From Hyphomicrobium methylovorum (GTDB lineage: Bacteria > Pseudomonadota > Alphaproteobacteria > Rhizobiales > Hyphomicrobiaceae): a stretch of 64,000 nucleotides of DNA. Location of the stretch: positions 3,142,501-3,206,500 of the forward strand of contig NZ_QHJE01000001.1 of the NCBI RefSeq assembly GCF_013626205.1, given 5' to 3'. A program made the position numbers and the translations under genes. The notes beneath the pieces are model-generated. The model saw only the letters and a list, made by a program, of their open reading frames with translations. It made no database searches and had not been told where the DNA came from. Positions 52,226 through 61,553 of the stretch are shown here, in pieces. How positions within the stretch are numbered: the stretch's first letter is position 1; the number at the start of each line of letters is the position of its first letter.

Positions 52226-54241
52226 ATGCGATACAGCCGGAGCTGCCCAATGGAATTCGATCGACGTCTCGCGGAGGCTAATTTGCCCATCGATGTTCAG
52301 GGCGAGCAGTTCCATCGGTCCGGCGGCATCAGCCTCACCATGCTCACCGAGATGGTCCGGCGCAACATGCGGTTGCTTGCCGGTATAGCGGCCGTGGGCG
52401 TCGGTCTGATGACGCTCTTCCTGATGGTTTCGCCGAAGAGTTACACGGCGAGCGGCAGTATTCTGCTCGATTCCCGCCAGCCCAAGCTTTTCAATCTCGA
52501 TGGCCTCCTGGCGAGTGGCGACGCCAATCAAGACAATATCGAAACGCAGATCGCGCTTTTGCGATCTACGCGCGTTGCCGAGCGGGTGATCGATCTTATG
52601 GAGGAGCGGGGCATTTCGCTGCCAGCCGTCGAGACGAAGGCGTCGGTGACGGATACGAGCCAGCTCAACCATAGCGCACATCTGAACGGCAAAATGCGTG
52701 ATCCGAGCTTGATCGACGGCCTTCTGCGCCGTCTCAAAATCGAACGTAAGGGCCGGAGCCTCCTTGTCGATGTGATGTATTCCGATACAAACCCCGTTCG
52801 CGCGGCGGGCATCGCCAATGCGTATATGGACGGCTACATCGCCGATCAGTTGGACAGCCGGTCGGTCGCTACGAGGTCGAATAGCAAGGTTCTCAAGGAG
52901 CGGGTCGAAGAGCTCCGCGATGAACTGGTCAAGTCCGAGCAGGAGATCCAGAAGTACAAAGCTGAGAACGATATCATTGAACTCGGCACAGTGACGCTCG
53001 CTCAGCAAGAGGTTGCCAACCACGAACAGGAACTGGCAAAGGTGCGGGCGATGGCGGCGCAGGCAGATGCGCGCGTTGGGCAGGTTGGCTCGATGGCGAA
53101 CGAGTTGGCGCGCGATGCCGCAAAAAGCCAGGTTAAAATCCTCGAAGCTGGTCTCGAAGACCTGAAGAAGAAGGTTCAGAAGAGTTCCGAGCAGCTTCTC
53201 AAGCTGGATGAGCTTCGGCGGGACGCCGACGCATTGAAGAAGACATACGTTGCGCTGTTGACCCGCTACCGCGAAACGCAAGCGCAAGAGAGCGCGATTT
53301 CTCCCGATGCGCAGATCGTGAACTACGCTGTAACGCCCAGCACGCCGAGCTTCCCGAAGAAGCCGCTCATGCTGGTATTGGCTGCGTTCCTGTCTCTCTT
53401 GCTTGGATCTGCTGCGATCCTGGTTCGCGAACTCATGCGGGCGAAAATCTACTCCGCGGCCGATGTCGAACGCATCTATGGCATCGCACCGTTGACGCTC
53501 GTTCCCGAGAAGCGGAGTTTTGGTCTGGATCTGGGACGAGCCGCGTTCAGCGGGTTCTCTGGCGGCAAGATCGAGCAGGCCGTGTTCACACTGCGGCGCT
53601 GGGCGGAAGGTGTTTCCAGATCTAAAAACATCGTCATTGCGGTTGTCTCGAACAAGCCCGGCGATGGGTGCAGCACGATTGCGTCGGCGCTCGCCTTCGC
53701 CGCGGCTCGCACTGGACGGAAGACGCTTCTCGTTGACGCCGACTTCCGCTCGCATGGTTTGACGCGAGCGTTTGCAAACTTGCAGGACGGTGAATACCCG
53801 TACTCCGGAACTGCACCGGGGATTATCTCTCTGGGGGAAAAATCGCCAGATTTCCGGGGCGCTACGCTCGACCAGGGTCAATCGGCACTCGACGTTCTTG
53901 ATGCGCCGGTGCTTAGCAAGTTGCTCGACAAGGCTCGTCAGAATTACGAACTGACGGTCATCGATACCGCTCCGGCGGGTGACTACATCGATGCTGGTGC
54001 CGTCATCGACGTTGCCGATGGTGTCGTCGTGGTCGTGAGGTCGGGTGTTACAAATCGAAAAGCGGCGGAGAACATTATCCGTCAATTGTTCAACAGCGAG
54101 TCCAAGCCCGTTGGTATCGTGCTGAACCGGGTTGCGCGTCCGAGCGTCGAGCGGCTTCGGGATATCATACCGGACTCTTGGTGGAACGCGGTCGGCGGAA
54201 AGATCGATGCCCTGAAATCTCGCGTTCGGCCGGCGGCATAA
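52226..54241 (+). CDS. Wzz/BY-kinase-type polysaccharide co-polymerase with altered P-loop
   Basis: 671 residues (ATG 52226; ATG 52250 is also possible with its own GGAG). The Wzz domain has TM1 at about 45-68, coiled coil (LKERVEELRDELVKSEQEIQ) at about 220-350 and TM2 near 380. The cytoplasmic ATPase-like domain has SNKPGDGCST with Cys482 where the P-loop Lys should be, then Walker A' LLVDADFRSHG and a Walker B-like VIDTAPAGD. There is no Tyr-rich tail. It may control chain length without kinase activity. The 671-residue frame on the opposite strand is a shadow. Confidence 0.85.
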   Translation: MRYSRSCPMEFDRRLAEANLPIDVQGEQFHRSGGISLTMLTEMVRRNMRLLAGIAAVGVGLMTLFLMVSPKSYTASGSILLDSRQPKLFNLDGLLASGDANQDNIETQIALLRSTRVAERVIDLMEERGISLPAVETKASVTDTSQLNHSAHLNGKMRDPSLIDGLLRRLKIERKGRSLLVDVMYSDTNPVRAAGIANAYMDGYIADQLDSRSVATRSNSKVLKERVEELRDELVKSEQEIQKYKAENDIIELGTVTLAQQEVANHEQELAKVRAMAAQADARVGQVGSMANELARDAAKSQVKILEAGLEDLKKKVQKSSEQLLKLDELRRDADALKKTYVALLTRYRETQAQESAISPDAQIVNYAVTPSTPSFPKKPLMLVLAAFLSLLLGSAAILVRELMRAKIYSAADVERIYGIAPLTLVPEKRSFGLDLGRAAFSGFSGGKIEQAVFTLRRWAEGVSRSKNIVIAVVSNKPGDGCSTIASALAFAAARTGRKTLLVDADFRSHGLTRAFANLQDGEYPYSGTAPGIISLGEKSPDFRGATLDQGQSALDVLDAPVLSKLLDKARQNYELTVIDTAPAGDYIDAGAVIDVADGVVVVVRSGVTNRKAAENIIRQLFNSESKPVGIVLNRVARPSVERLRDIIPDSWWNAVGGKIDALKSRVRPAA

Positions 54242-54324
54242 CTTCTCGGGTGATGGGCTGATTTCTCAGCTCATCATTAGCTGCCCGCGAGGACGCCCTG
54301 TCCAATCTATTGAAGAACGTTTAG

Positions 54325-54350
54325 CCGCCGCTCTAGAGAGCGGCGGTTTT
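54325..54350 (+). terminator. Terminator of the Wzz/BY-kinase gene overlapping the convergent aminotransferase stop
   Basis: CCGCCGCTCT, a 2-base AG loop core, AGAGCGGCGG, then TTTT. The stem contains the stop codon of the aminotransferase gene on the minus strand. Confidence 0.8.
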
Positions 54351-55679
54351 GCCGTCGTTATAAGCGCGGTAGACTATCTGAGACGGCCGTCCGACGAGGA
54401 GTTTACTCACGTCGCCAGCGAGGGCCTCTGCATAGATTTCGAGCGCGCCGCCGATTGCTTCGAGTGTGCGATCGATATCTGCATCGGTATGCGCATAGCT
54501 TACGACCAGCGAGGGCATGAGAACGCCGCGCCGGATTGTTTCCTGTAGGAACAGCGAGCGGAATGCCTGCGACGGCTTCAATTCTTGGTCCAGCGTTGAG
54601 TAGACGAGGCAGCTCGGCCTTCCGAGAATGCGCACGTGTTCGCCAAGTCCGCGCGAGGCGATGAGAGCGTTTCCTTCCGTGAGGAGACGCTGCCCGAGGC
54701 GGTTGGCGTGTTCGATCACTGGTTCGCGCTTGTAAACGCCGATGGTGGCCATCGCAGCCGCAAGAGCGTGCGTTTCGGCACCGTGGGTGGTGGAGAGGAG
54801 AAAGACGCGCGGTTTATCGGTGTGATCAAGGCCTCCGAGGCGCATGAATTCACGGCGTCCGGCGAGGGCGGAGACGGAGAAACCGTTGGCGAGCGCTTTT
54901 CCGAAGCACGAAAGGTCAGGAACGATATCGTAATAGCGCTGGGCGCCGCCGTTGTGCCAGCGGAAGCCGGTGATCATTTCATCCAGCACAAACAGCGCGC
55001 CGTTCTCGTGGCAGAGACGTCTGAGATCGTGCAGGAAGTTTGGCTCCGGGTCGTCAGCGCGAGCGGCTTCCAGGATGACAGCAGCAATCTTGCCGGGGTT
55101 GTCCGCGAACAGGCGGCGGGCGCTTTCATTGTCGTTGTAACGGAAGGTGAGGGTGAGGTCGCGCGTCGCCTTTGGAACGCCAGCGCTTACCGCGGTGGTG
55201 CCGATAAACCAGTCGTCGGTCGAGAAGAACGGGTGGTCGGCGCAGATCGCGATGTTATCGCGTCCCGTGTAGGCGCGTGCGAGGCGCATGGCGGCAGACG
55301 TTGCGTCCGATCCGTCCTTACAGAACTTGACCATCTCTGCGGTTTCGATGAGCGAGAGGAATTCCTCAGCGCATGCAACTTCCAATGTGGATGGTCGCGT
55401 GAAGTTGCTGCCGTTGACGAGTTCGCGGCGCGCTGCCTCGACAACTTCCGGGTAGGCGTGGCCCAGGCCGACGGCGCGATTGCCCATTCCGTATTCGATG
55501 TAGGTATTGCCATCCGCGTCCCAGACGTGGGCGCCTTCGCCTCGGACGATGAAGCCAGGTGCCAATACGGGATACTGATCGTCTCCCTTTGCGTAGGTGT
55601 GGCAGCCGCCGGGGATGATCTCGTGTGCGCGCTTCTGCAAGGCGCGGGACGATTGGAAACGGCTGGAAATACTGTTCAC
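54333..55679 (-). CDS. Class III PLP-dependent aminotransferase (GSA-aminomutase-like)
   Basis: 448 residues. It has the class III order: GMGNRAVGLGHAYPEVVEAA, FCKDGSDATSAAMRLARAYTGRD (PLP phosphate site), LFVLDEMITGFRWHNGGAQ (Asp binding the pyridine N) and the Schiff-base Lys in DLSCFGKALANGF. Such enzymes in glycan clusters make amino sugars or amino-acid decorations; a role in haem synthesis (HemL) is unlikely given the context. Substrate unknown. Confidence 0.85.
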   Translation of the reverse strand: MNSISSRFQSSRALQKRAHEIIPGGCHTYAKGDDQYPVLAPGFIVRGEGAHVWDADGNTYIEYGMGNRAVGLGHAYPEVVEAARRELVNGSNFTRPSTLEVACAEEFLSLIETAEMVKFCKDGSDATSAAMRLARAYTGRDNIAICADHPFFSTDDWFIGTTAVSAGVPKATRDLTLTFRYNDNESARRLFADNPGKIAAVILEAARADDPEPNFLHDLRRLCHENGALFVLDEMITGFRWHNGGAQRYYDIVPDLSCFGKALANGFSVSALAGRREFMRLGGLDHTDKPRVFLLSTTHGAETHALAAAMATIGVYKREPVIEHANRLGQRLLTEGNALIASRGLGEHVRILGRPSCLVYSTLDQELKPSQAFRSLFLQETIRRGVLMPSLVVSYAHTDADIDRTLEAIGGALEIYAEALAGDVSKLLVGRPSQIVYRAYNDGKTAAL

Positions 55680-55948
55680 GCTTGGCTCCCTTACGGATCG
55701 TCGCGATCCGCGAACACATCATTCACGTCGGCGAATTACGCCACCTTGAGTACGCCGTGCCGGACTGTCAGCGGCCGAAGCAATTGTCGCTCATAGTTCG
55801 AGTTATGCTTCATGGGCACCAGCGTCCGGACGCACTCTCCCATTTGTCTCAAAGCAAGTATTGCGCCAATTGCTTAAGGAAATCGGGATTATGGACTGGC
55901 GATCCGCATCCTGAAATTATCACGGACACCCGCCGGAGACCGTGACCG
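55680..55948. other. Intergenic gap (269 bp)
   Basis: Both flanking genes are on the minus strand, so it holds the promoter of the aminotransferase gene. No ORF with support was found. Confidence 0.35.
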
Positions 55949-57244
55949 TTAGAGGTAGCGTTCAGTAAGCTCTGCTTCCTGACGATGCAGTTCGGCCAAG
56001 ACCTCGGCGTTACGCCGGGCGAGTTCCTGCTCGAATGTCTTACGCCCCGCCACAAGCCGTTCGAACTGTTCAATTAGAAAATCGAAATCCAGATCTTCGA
56101 GGCTTTGGCAGAAGCTGTTGAGACCCATGGAAGCCAACAGTGCGTCGTTCTTGGCGGCGTAACCGATGGATAGCGTCGGCCGACCGACTTTCAATGCGCA
56201 GACGATATTGTGAAAGCGCGTGGCCACGACGATATCTGTCTCAGCCATCTGCCGCATAACATCATGCAGTGAGTAGGCATATTCGGCGACGATCGGCGCA
56301 TCGCTGTTTTCCGGGTGAGGTCCACGGATTTCGTTCAGGATTTTCTCGATCGTAGCCTGATCGACCCCGTCGCCCGTCAGCAGACGTACGCGATAATTTC
56401 TCGCGATCAGCCAGCTAATGAAACGCACCATTTTTGCGATGTAATCGTCGTAGATCGCAGTATTGCGGGCCTTGTCACCGCGCCAGCCGTTGTAAGTCAT
56501 GACGCCGATTCCGACGGTTAACGCCTCGCCCTCAGGGCGCGTCGGGCGCAGGGCGATAGGATCGGGAAGGCCAAATGCAACGTCGGGGAAGATCGCATGC
56601 GAACTGACGTCGCAACCGATCTCCTTCATGAATTTAAATGAGACGTCGTCTCGATAAGAAACATAGTCGGCGTTTCCAGCCGCGGATTTCATCAGCCAAC
56701 GGCTTAATGGATGATGAATTGGCCCTGCGCCAATGCTTACGAATGCGACCTTGGTGCCCAAAATTCTGGCAAGTGCGCAACACCGGAAAATCCAGTAGGG
56801 CATGCCGAAGGGGCCGGTCGTGAAGTCGTCGAGGATACCCGTTCCTGGAACGAGCAAGAGATCCATTTGGCGGAGCTGACGTGCCGCCTGGATGAGTGAT
56901 ACGAATTCTCCAGGAATGCTGAAACACAGTCGATTTAGATAGCGTAGCAGCCGTCTTTTTGGCTGGTAGCTGATCGCAACGGCCGGAACGTCGTACAGCG
57001 CGGCGATTTTGTCCGGTTCGCCGCAAATGCTTATGACCTCGGTTGCGGGCGATTGCTTGCGAAGGAAGCGCAGCATCGCTTCCATTGAACCGTCGTTGCC
57101 GAAGTTCTCGATGCCAAAAAAGCCAAACAGTCCGATTTTCCGAGCCGGTTGGTGGGGTTTCGGGGACTTTTGGCGCGACACGCTGGTGTCTGGCCGGGCC
57201 GTGGAGGTCGCCCGGGCAGGCATCTGATCCATTTTCGTTCGCAT
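55949..57244 (-). CDS. Polysaccharide pyruvyl transferase family protein
   Basis: 431 residues. After a basic, probably disordered N-terminus (about 40 residues) come KIGLFGFFGIENFGNDGSMEA, the nucleotide-independent start of PS_pyruv_trans proteins, LLLVPGTGILDDF, FVSIGAGPI and the C-terminal VVATRFHNIVCALKVGRPTLSIGYAAKN, with His of the RFHNIV motif. These enzymes add pyruvate ketals to sugars using PEP. It is the likely source of acidic groups on the surface polymer. Confidence 0.85.
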   Translation of the reverse strand: MRTKMDQMPARATSTARPDTSVSRQKSPKPHQPARKIGLFGFFGIENFGNDGSMEAMLRFLRKQSPATEVISICGEPDKIAALYDVPAVAISYQPKRRLLRYLNRLCFSIPGEFVSLIQAARQLRQMDLLLVPGTGILDDFTTGPFGMPYWIFRCCALARILGTKVAFVSIGAGPIHHPLSRWLMKSAAGNADYVSYRDDVSFKFMKEIGCDVSSHAIFPDVAFGLPDPIALRPTRPEGEALTVGIGVMTYNGWRGDKARNTAIYDDYIAKMVRFISWLIARNYRVRLLTGDGVDQATIEKILNEIRGPHPENSDAPIVAEYAYSLHDVMRQMAETDIVVATRFHNIVCALKVGRPTLSIGYAAKNDALLASMGLNSFCQSLEDLDFDFLIEQFERLVAGRKTFEQELARRNAEVLAELHRQEAELTERYL

Positions 57245-57522
57245 CCATTTATGAGCGCTGCGCCCCGAGCATCAGGAGGGGTGCGAAATTCGGGATTCGA
57301 AGGACAAAGCAATATCCGGTCCAGATTAAGAACATGGATGTTCTGGCGAAAGCGCCGAATGACGAGGCGCGGGTTTGGTTAACCGATCGCAAGATGGTCG
57401 CGGGTCTCGAAATGTAGGACGAAGCCGTCCGGCTATATGGCAGGTGGCTTGCATAATGGTTGACGGGTGCGGGTGTTTTTAAGCTTTTCACATATATTGC
57501 GCCTGCAGTTCGGGGTCCAAGA
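57245..57522. other. Intergenic gap (278 bp) before the flippase
   Basis: It separates divergent genes (pyruvyl transferase minus, flippase plus) and must hold both promoters. The flippase ribosome site CGGGG lies at 57511-57515. An upstream in-frame start at 57460 exists but has no ribosome site. Confidence 0.4.
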
Positions 57523-58998
57523 ATGAACGGAATACGACGAGCTCTCTTCATAGCCAGCGGCGAACGCTACGCCGGGCTGTTGATCAGCTTCGTCACGCTG
57601 GCTGTCGTTTCGCGTCTTTTGACGCCCGCTGAGATTGGCGTTTCAGTTGTCGGGCTCGCCGTTACGACGCTCATCCTGTCGGTGCGTGAGTTTGCGACGA
57701 CGAATTTCATTGTTCAGCATCGCAACCTTTTGCCTGAACACGTGCATATGACGTTCACGATCCTGCTCTCGATATCGGTGCTCATCTCGGTGGTTCTGGT
57801 ATCGATCTCGGGACTGATTGCCAGGTTTTATGGCGAGCCAAGGCTGGTGCCTTACCTCTCCATCGCTGCCGTTGCGATCGTGATTGAGGTGATTGGCGCT
57901 CTCGTGATTGCAATGCTGCGCCGGAATATGGCTTTCGGAACGATCGCAGTGATCAATTTGTCCGGGGCTCTCGTTGGTGCGACTGTCACGTTGAGCCTTG
58001 CGTCTCTTGGCTTCAGCTACATGAGCTTTGCCTGGGCAGCACTCGCATCGGCGATCACCATCGCTTTGGTCTCGCTTGTATTGTGGCGGGACTGGTCGAT
58101 CTTCCGGCTGTCATTCCGGACGTGGCGAGGGATGGCGGAATTCGGCGGATATAACGGCCTCAACGTCATCCTTTATCGGATCTATGAAGCACTGCCTTCG
58201 ATCGCACTCGGGCGTCTCTTGTCGTTCGAGCAACTTGCGCTGTATTCGCGTGCAATAACGATGTGTCAGCTTCCTGACCGGGCCATTCTGCGGGGTCTTG
58301 ATGCTATTCTGCTCCCCGCTTTCGCTATCGAAATTCGCAATGGCCGATCGCTGAAGAACGCGTATCTGCGCTCGGTTGAAATTATCACTGCCGTTCAGTG
58401 GCCGGCGCTCGCCGTGCTTGCCATTCTTGCGGATCCGCTCGTGCATATCCTGCTTGGCGATCAATGGGCGGGAAGTGTGCCGTTGGTTCGCATCATGGCA
58501 ATCGCGTCGATGTTCGCGTTTTCCGCGGAGCTTAATTATCCCATTCTGATGGCGATGGGCGCGATGCGTGACATCTTCAAACGCAGCCTGATTGCGTGGC
58601 CAATATCAGCGTTGGTCATCACGTGTGCTGCGATGTTTGGCGTTACGGCTGCCGCGCTTGCGTGGCTCGTGACAGTTCCGTTTCAGGCTTATGTCTCGAT
58701 CTGGTTCGTGCAGCGTCATGTCGACGTGAGCTGGTCGGATATTCTCAAGGCGGTTCGGGGATCGGTGCTCGTGACGGTGTTCAGTGCTGCCGGGCCGCTC
58801 GCTGTTGTGCTTCTGTCAGGAAGCGACGTTATGAGCTACTTCGGCGTTCTTCTCGCCGCCATTCTGAGCGCAATTGGCTGGCTGATCGGGCTCTATCTGA
58901 CCGGGCATGTCCTTTCGGGCGAACTCGGAAAGGCAATCAGCGCATTCGGCTACATTCTTCCGGGTGGTAAGCGCCCGCACGGCGCGGGAGCTGAATGA
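57523..58998 (+). CDS. Wzx-like oligosaccharide flippase (MOP superfamily)
   Basis: 491 residues from ATG 57523, with 12-14 hydrophobic segments and few charged loops. Family traits: FIASGERYAGLLISFVTLAVVSRLLTPAEIGV at the N-terminus (the MOP entry motif with RLLxPxExG), and the mid-protein EFGGYNGLNVILYRIYEALPSIALGRLLS. It flips lipid-linked oligosaccharide to the periplasm. Its last 4 bases overlap the following GT2 gene (ATGA). Confidence 0.9.
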   Translation: MNGIRRALFIASGERYAGLLISFVTLAVVSRLLTPAEIGVSVVGLAVTTLILSVREFATTNFIVQHRNLLPEHVHMTFTILLSISVLISVVLVSISGLIARFYGEPRLVPYLSIAAVAIVIEVIGALVIAMLRRNMAFGTIAVINLSGALVGATVTLSLASLGFSYMSFAWAALASAITIALVSLVLWRDWSIFRLSFRTWRGMAEFGGYNGLNVILYRIYEALPSIALGRLLSFEQLALYSRAITMCQLPDRAILRGLDAILLPAFAIEIRNGRSLKNAYLRSVEIITAVQWPALAVLAILADPLVHILLGDQWAGSVPLVRIMAIASMFAFSAELNYPILMAMGAMRDIFKRSLIAWPISALVITCAAMFGVTAAALAWLVTVPFQAYVSIWFVQRHVDVSWSDILKAVRGSVLVTVFSAAGPLAVVLLSGSDVMSYFGVLLAAILSAIGWLIGLYLTGHVLSGELGKAISAFGYILPGGKRPHGAGAE

Positions 58999-59978
58999 GG
59001 CGTATGTCCAGCATTGATGTTGCTATTCCCTGCTTCCAATACGGCCGATATTTGCGACAGTGCGTTTCAAGCGTGCTGGAGCAGGATGTCGATGGACTTC
59101 GCGTGCATATCATCGACAACGCGTCGACCGACGATAGTCTGGCGGTCGCGAAGGAGTTGGCACACGAAGATAAGCGCGTTTCTTACATCTCTCACGCGCA
59201 AAACATCGGTCCAAACGGCAACTACAACGCAGCCGTGGATTGGGCGTCCGGGGACTACTTTCTTCTGCTCGACGCGGACGATCTGCTAGCGCCGGGATGC
59301 CTGAAGCGGGCCACGGACATTCTAGACTCGCGGTCGGACATCGCATTTACGTGCGGTGTCGAAGCTATGCTGACGCCTGCCGGGAATGTTGAAATTCCTT
59401 ATTGGCAGCGCTTTGAGCTCGACCCCGGATGGCACTCGCTGGACGGGGGCAAATTCATAGCAGGGCTCTGCCAGCATCCGATCAATTGGATTGGTGCCCC
59501 GACAGTCGTGCGGCGGACGTCAGTGCAGAAGAAGGTTGGCCATTATCGCGCGAGCCTGCCCTACACGGATGATTTGGAGATGTGGTTGAGGATGGCGCTG
59601 CATGGCGGCGTTGCCATCACGACCGAAGTCCAAGCCATTCGACGCCAACATGAGGCGCGGCACGGTTCAGCCTACGAACAGAGCTTCTTGCGCGACTTCG
59701 TTGAACGGGAAGCGGCGTTTGCGAGCTTTTTCGCCAACGAGGGTGCGGCATGCCCTGATGCTCAGGGGTTGCTGGACTTGGTTCGGAAACGTCTGGGGGA
59801 GCATGCGTACTGGATCGCATGGTCCAAGATTATTCGGGTGCGGCCTCGAGAGGCGATGGATCTCATTTCCTATTCATTGAAGCGGCGCCCTGTCGGCGCG
59901 GTAATTCCGCCCGTTTCTTGGCCATTTCGTAAGCAAAAGGCGATAACGCGGAGCCGCGTTCTCTCATGCTCGTGGTGA
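58995..59978 (+). CDS. GT2-family glycosyltransferase
   Basis: 327 residues. GT-A motifs: SSIDVAIPCFQYGRYLRQCVSSVLEQ, VHIIDNASTDDSLAVA, and the metal site FLLLDADDLLAPGCL at about 92. A C-terminal extension (RVRPREAMDLISYSLKRRPV) is typical for GT2 enzymes of O-antigen clusters. It overlaps the flippase gene by 4 bp and precedes the DUF4910 gene by 4 bp. Confidence 0.9.
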   Translation: MRRMSSIDVAIPCFQYGRYLRQCVSSVLEQDVDGLRVHIIDNASTDDSLAVAKELAHEDKRVSYISHAQNIGPNGNYNAAVDWASGDYFLLLDADDLLAPGCLKRATDILDSRSDIAFTCGVEAMLTPAGNVEIPYWQRFELDPGWHSLDGGKFIAGLCQHPINWIGAPTVVRRTSVQKKVGHYRASLPYTDDLEMWLRMALHGGVAITTEVQAIRRQHEARHGSAYEQSFLRDFVEREAAFASFFANEGAACPDAQGLLDLVRKRLGEHAYWIAWSKIIRVRPREAMDLISYSLKRRPVGAVIPPVSWPFRKQKAITRSRVLSCSW

Positions 59979-59982
59979 TCGA

Positions 59983-61329
59983 ATGACTTCCCAAACTGTG
60001 TCCGGCTTCGACTTACTTGCAGCGGATGATGTCGCGAACGCTGCCGTCGGAGACGAGATATATTCGCTTGCTGCCGAGATTTTTCCGATCTGCCGGAGCA
60101 TCACTGGTAACGGTGTGCGGCAGACACTCGATATTCTACGTCAGCATATCGATCTCGAGGTGCACGAAGTGCCGACTGGGACGAAGGTTTTCGATTGGAC
60201 CATTCCGCGCGAGTGGAACATCCGCGAAGCTTACATTCGCGCTCCTTCTGGTGAACGCGTCGTCGATTTTCAGAGGTCAAGCCTTCATGTGCTGAACTAT
60301 AGCAAGCCGGTGCGGGCAAGGATGCCGCTCCAAGAGCTGAAAGAGCACATCTACACCCTGCCGGAGCAACCCGATGCAGTGCCTTACAGGACGGCTTACG
60401 GCGGAGATCGCTGGGGCTTTTGCATGGCGCACAATCAGTTTCTGGCGCTTGAAGACGGTACCTATGAGGTCGCGATCGAGTCGTCGCTCGAAGAGGGAAG
60501 CCTGACTTACGGCGAAGCGTTTCTTCGCGGCGCGACCGAAGATGAAGTTCTGCTTACGACGCACATCTGTCATCCATCGCTTGCCAACGATAACTGTTCC
60601 GGGCTTGCGCTGCTCACGGCGCTGATCAAGCGGCTCGCGAAGCAGAAGACGCGCTACAGCTACCGCTTTCTTTTCGGGCCGGGATCGCTCGGCGCCATCA
60701 GTTGGCTTTCGCGAAATCGCGCGACTGCGTCCAGGGTCAAGCACGGCATCGTGCTCTCATGTGTGGGCGATGGCGGCGGCCCGACCTACAAGAAGTCGCG
60801 CATTGGAGACGCGTTCATAGACAGGGCGTTCACTCACGTTCTGAAGCATGCGAGCCGCAAGCCGAACATTCTGGATTTCATTCCATACGGCTACGACGAG
60901 CGGCAATTTTGCTCCCCGGGTTTCAACCTGCCAGTTGGGCTGTTTCAGAGGAGCCAATTCGGTACATTTCCGGAGTACCACTGCTCGGATGACAATCTGG
61001 ATTTCATCAAGCCCGAGCATCTGGCTTCATCGTTTGAGATGGTCGCGTCGGTCCTGAGCGTCATTGAGAACGAAAAGCGGTACGTCAGCAATAATCCCTT
61101 CTGCGAACCACAGCTTGGGCGGCGCGGGCTTTACGGCTCGGTTGGTGGTGAAAAAAGCGTTGCCGATCGTAACATGGCGAGACTCTGGGTGATGAACCTA
61201 TGTGACGGTTCGCATTCCCTGCTCGATATTGCCGAGCGCTCCGGTATCCCATTTTCGATCATAGCGGACGTTGCGCGGGAACTCGCAGAGCACGACCTCT
61301 TGTCGGAGGGATCGGAGATGTCCCGATGA
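59983..61329 (+). CDS. DUF4910-type aminopeptidase-like protein with C-terminal winged helix
   Basis: 448 residues. The DUF2172/DUF4910 hallmarks are present: FPICRSITGNGVRQTL at the N-terminus, VPTGTKVFDWTIPREWNI, then TTHICHPSLANDNCSGLAL (Zn ligands of the M28-like fold), and YDERQFCSPGFNLPVGLFQRSQFGTFPEYHCSDDN. A wHTH-like tail follows (LLDIAERSGIPFSIIADVARELAEHDLL). In glycan clusters it may remove or process an N-acyl or amide group; the exact activity is not known. Confidence 0.85.
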   Translation: MTSQTVSGFDLLAADDVANAAVGDEIYSLAAEIFPICRSITGNGVRQTLDILRQHIDLEVHEVPTGTKVFDWTIPREWNIREAYIRAPSGERVVDFQRSSLHVLNYSKPVRARMPLQELKEHIYTLPEQPDAVPYRTAYGGDRWGFCMAHNQFLALEDGTYEVAIESSLEEGSLTYGEAFLRGATEDEVLLTTHICHPSLANDNCSGLALLTALIKRLAKQKTRYSYRFLFGPGSLGAISWLSRNRATASRVKHGIVLSCVGDGGGPTYKKSRIGDAFIDRAFTHVLKHASRKPNILDFIPYGYDERQFCSPGFNLPVGLFQRSQFGTFPEYHCSDDNLDFIKPEHLASSFEMVASVLSVIENEKRYVSNNPFCEPQLGRRGLYGSVGGEKSVADRNMARLWVMNLCDGSHSLLDIAERSGIPFSIIADVARELAEHDLLSEGSEMSR

Positions 61330-61553
61330 TGGACGTTCAGCACCCCCGTCCGAGCCTCCTCCTCTAAAGGCGTAGGCTCGCGACGGGGCGTACCACTCAT
61401 TCTGGCCTGATTTCTAAAGCGCGCGGACGGTAAATTGGCGGTGCTCGGCATCGGGAAGGGCCATTTACCGATTTTGGCATGGCCGTTGCAGGTTTTGGGA
61501 ACATTCGGCCCCAGCATTCTGTGGGCTGTCATCCAAAATGGAATTTGGGTCTC

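Noticed and set aside
52070-54085. 671-residue open frame opposite the Wzz/BY-kinase gene
   Set aside because: Antisense shadow with no recognisable motif; the plus-strand gene has clear Wzz and ATPase features.
54636-55796. 386-residue plus-strand open frame opposite the aminotransferase gene
   Set aside because: Antisense to a gene with all class III aminotransferase motifs; composition typical of a shadow.
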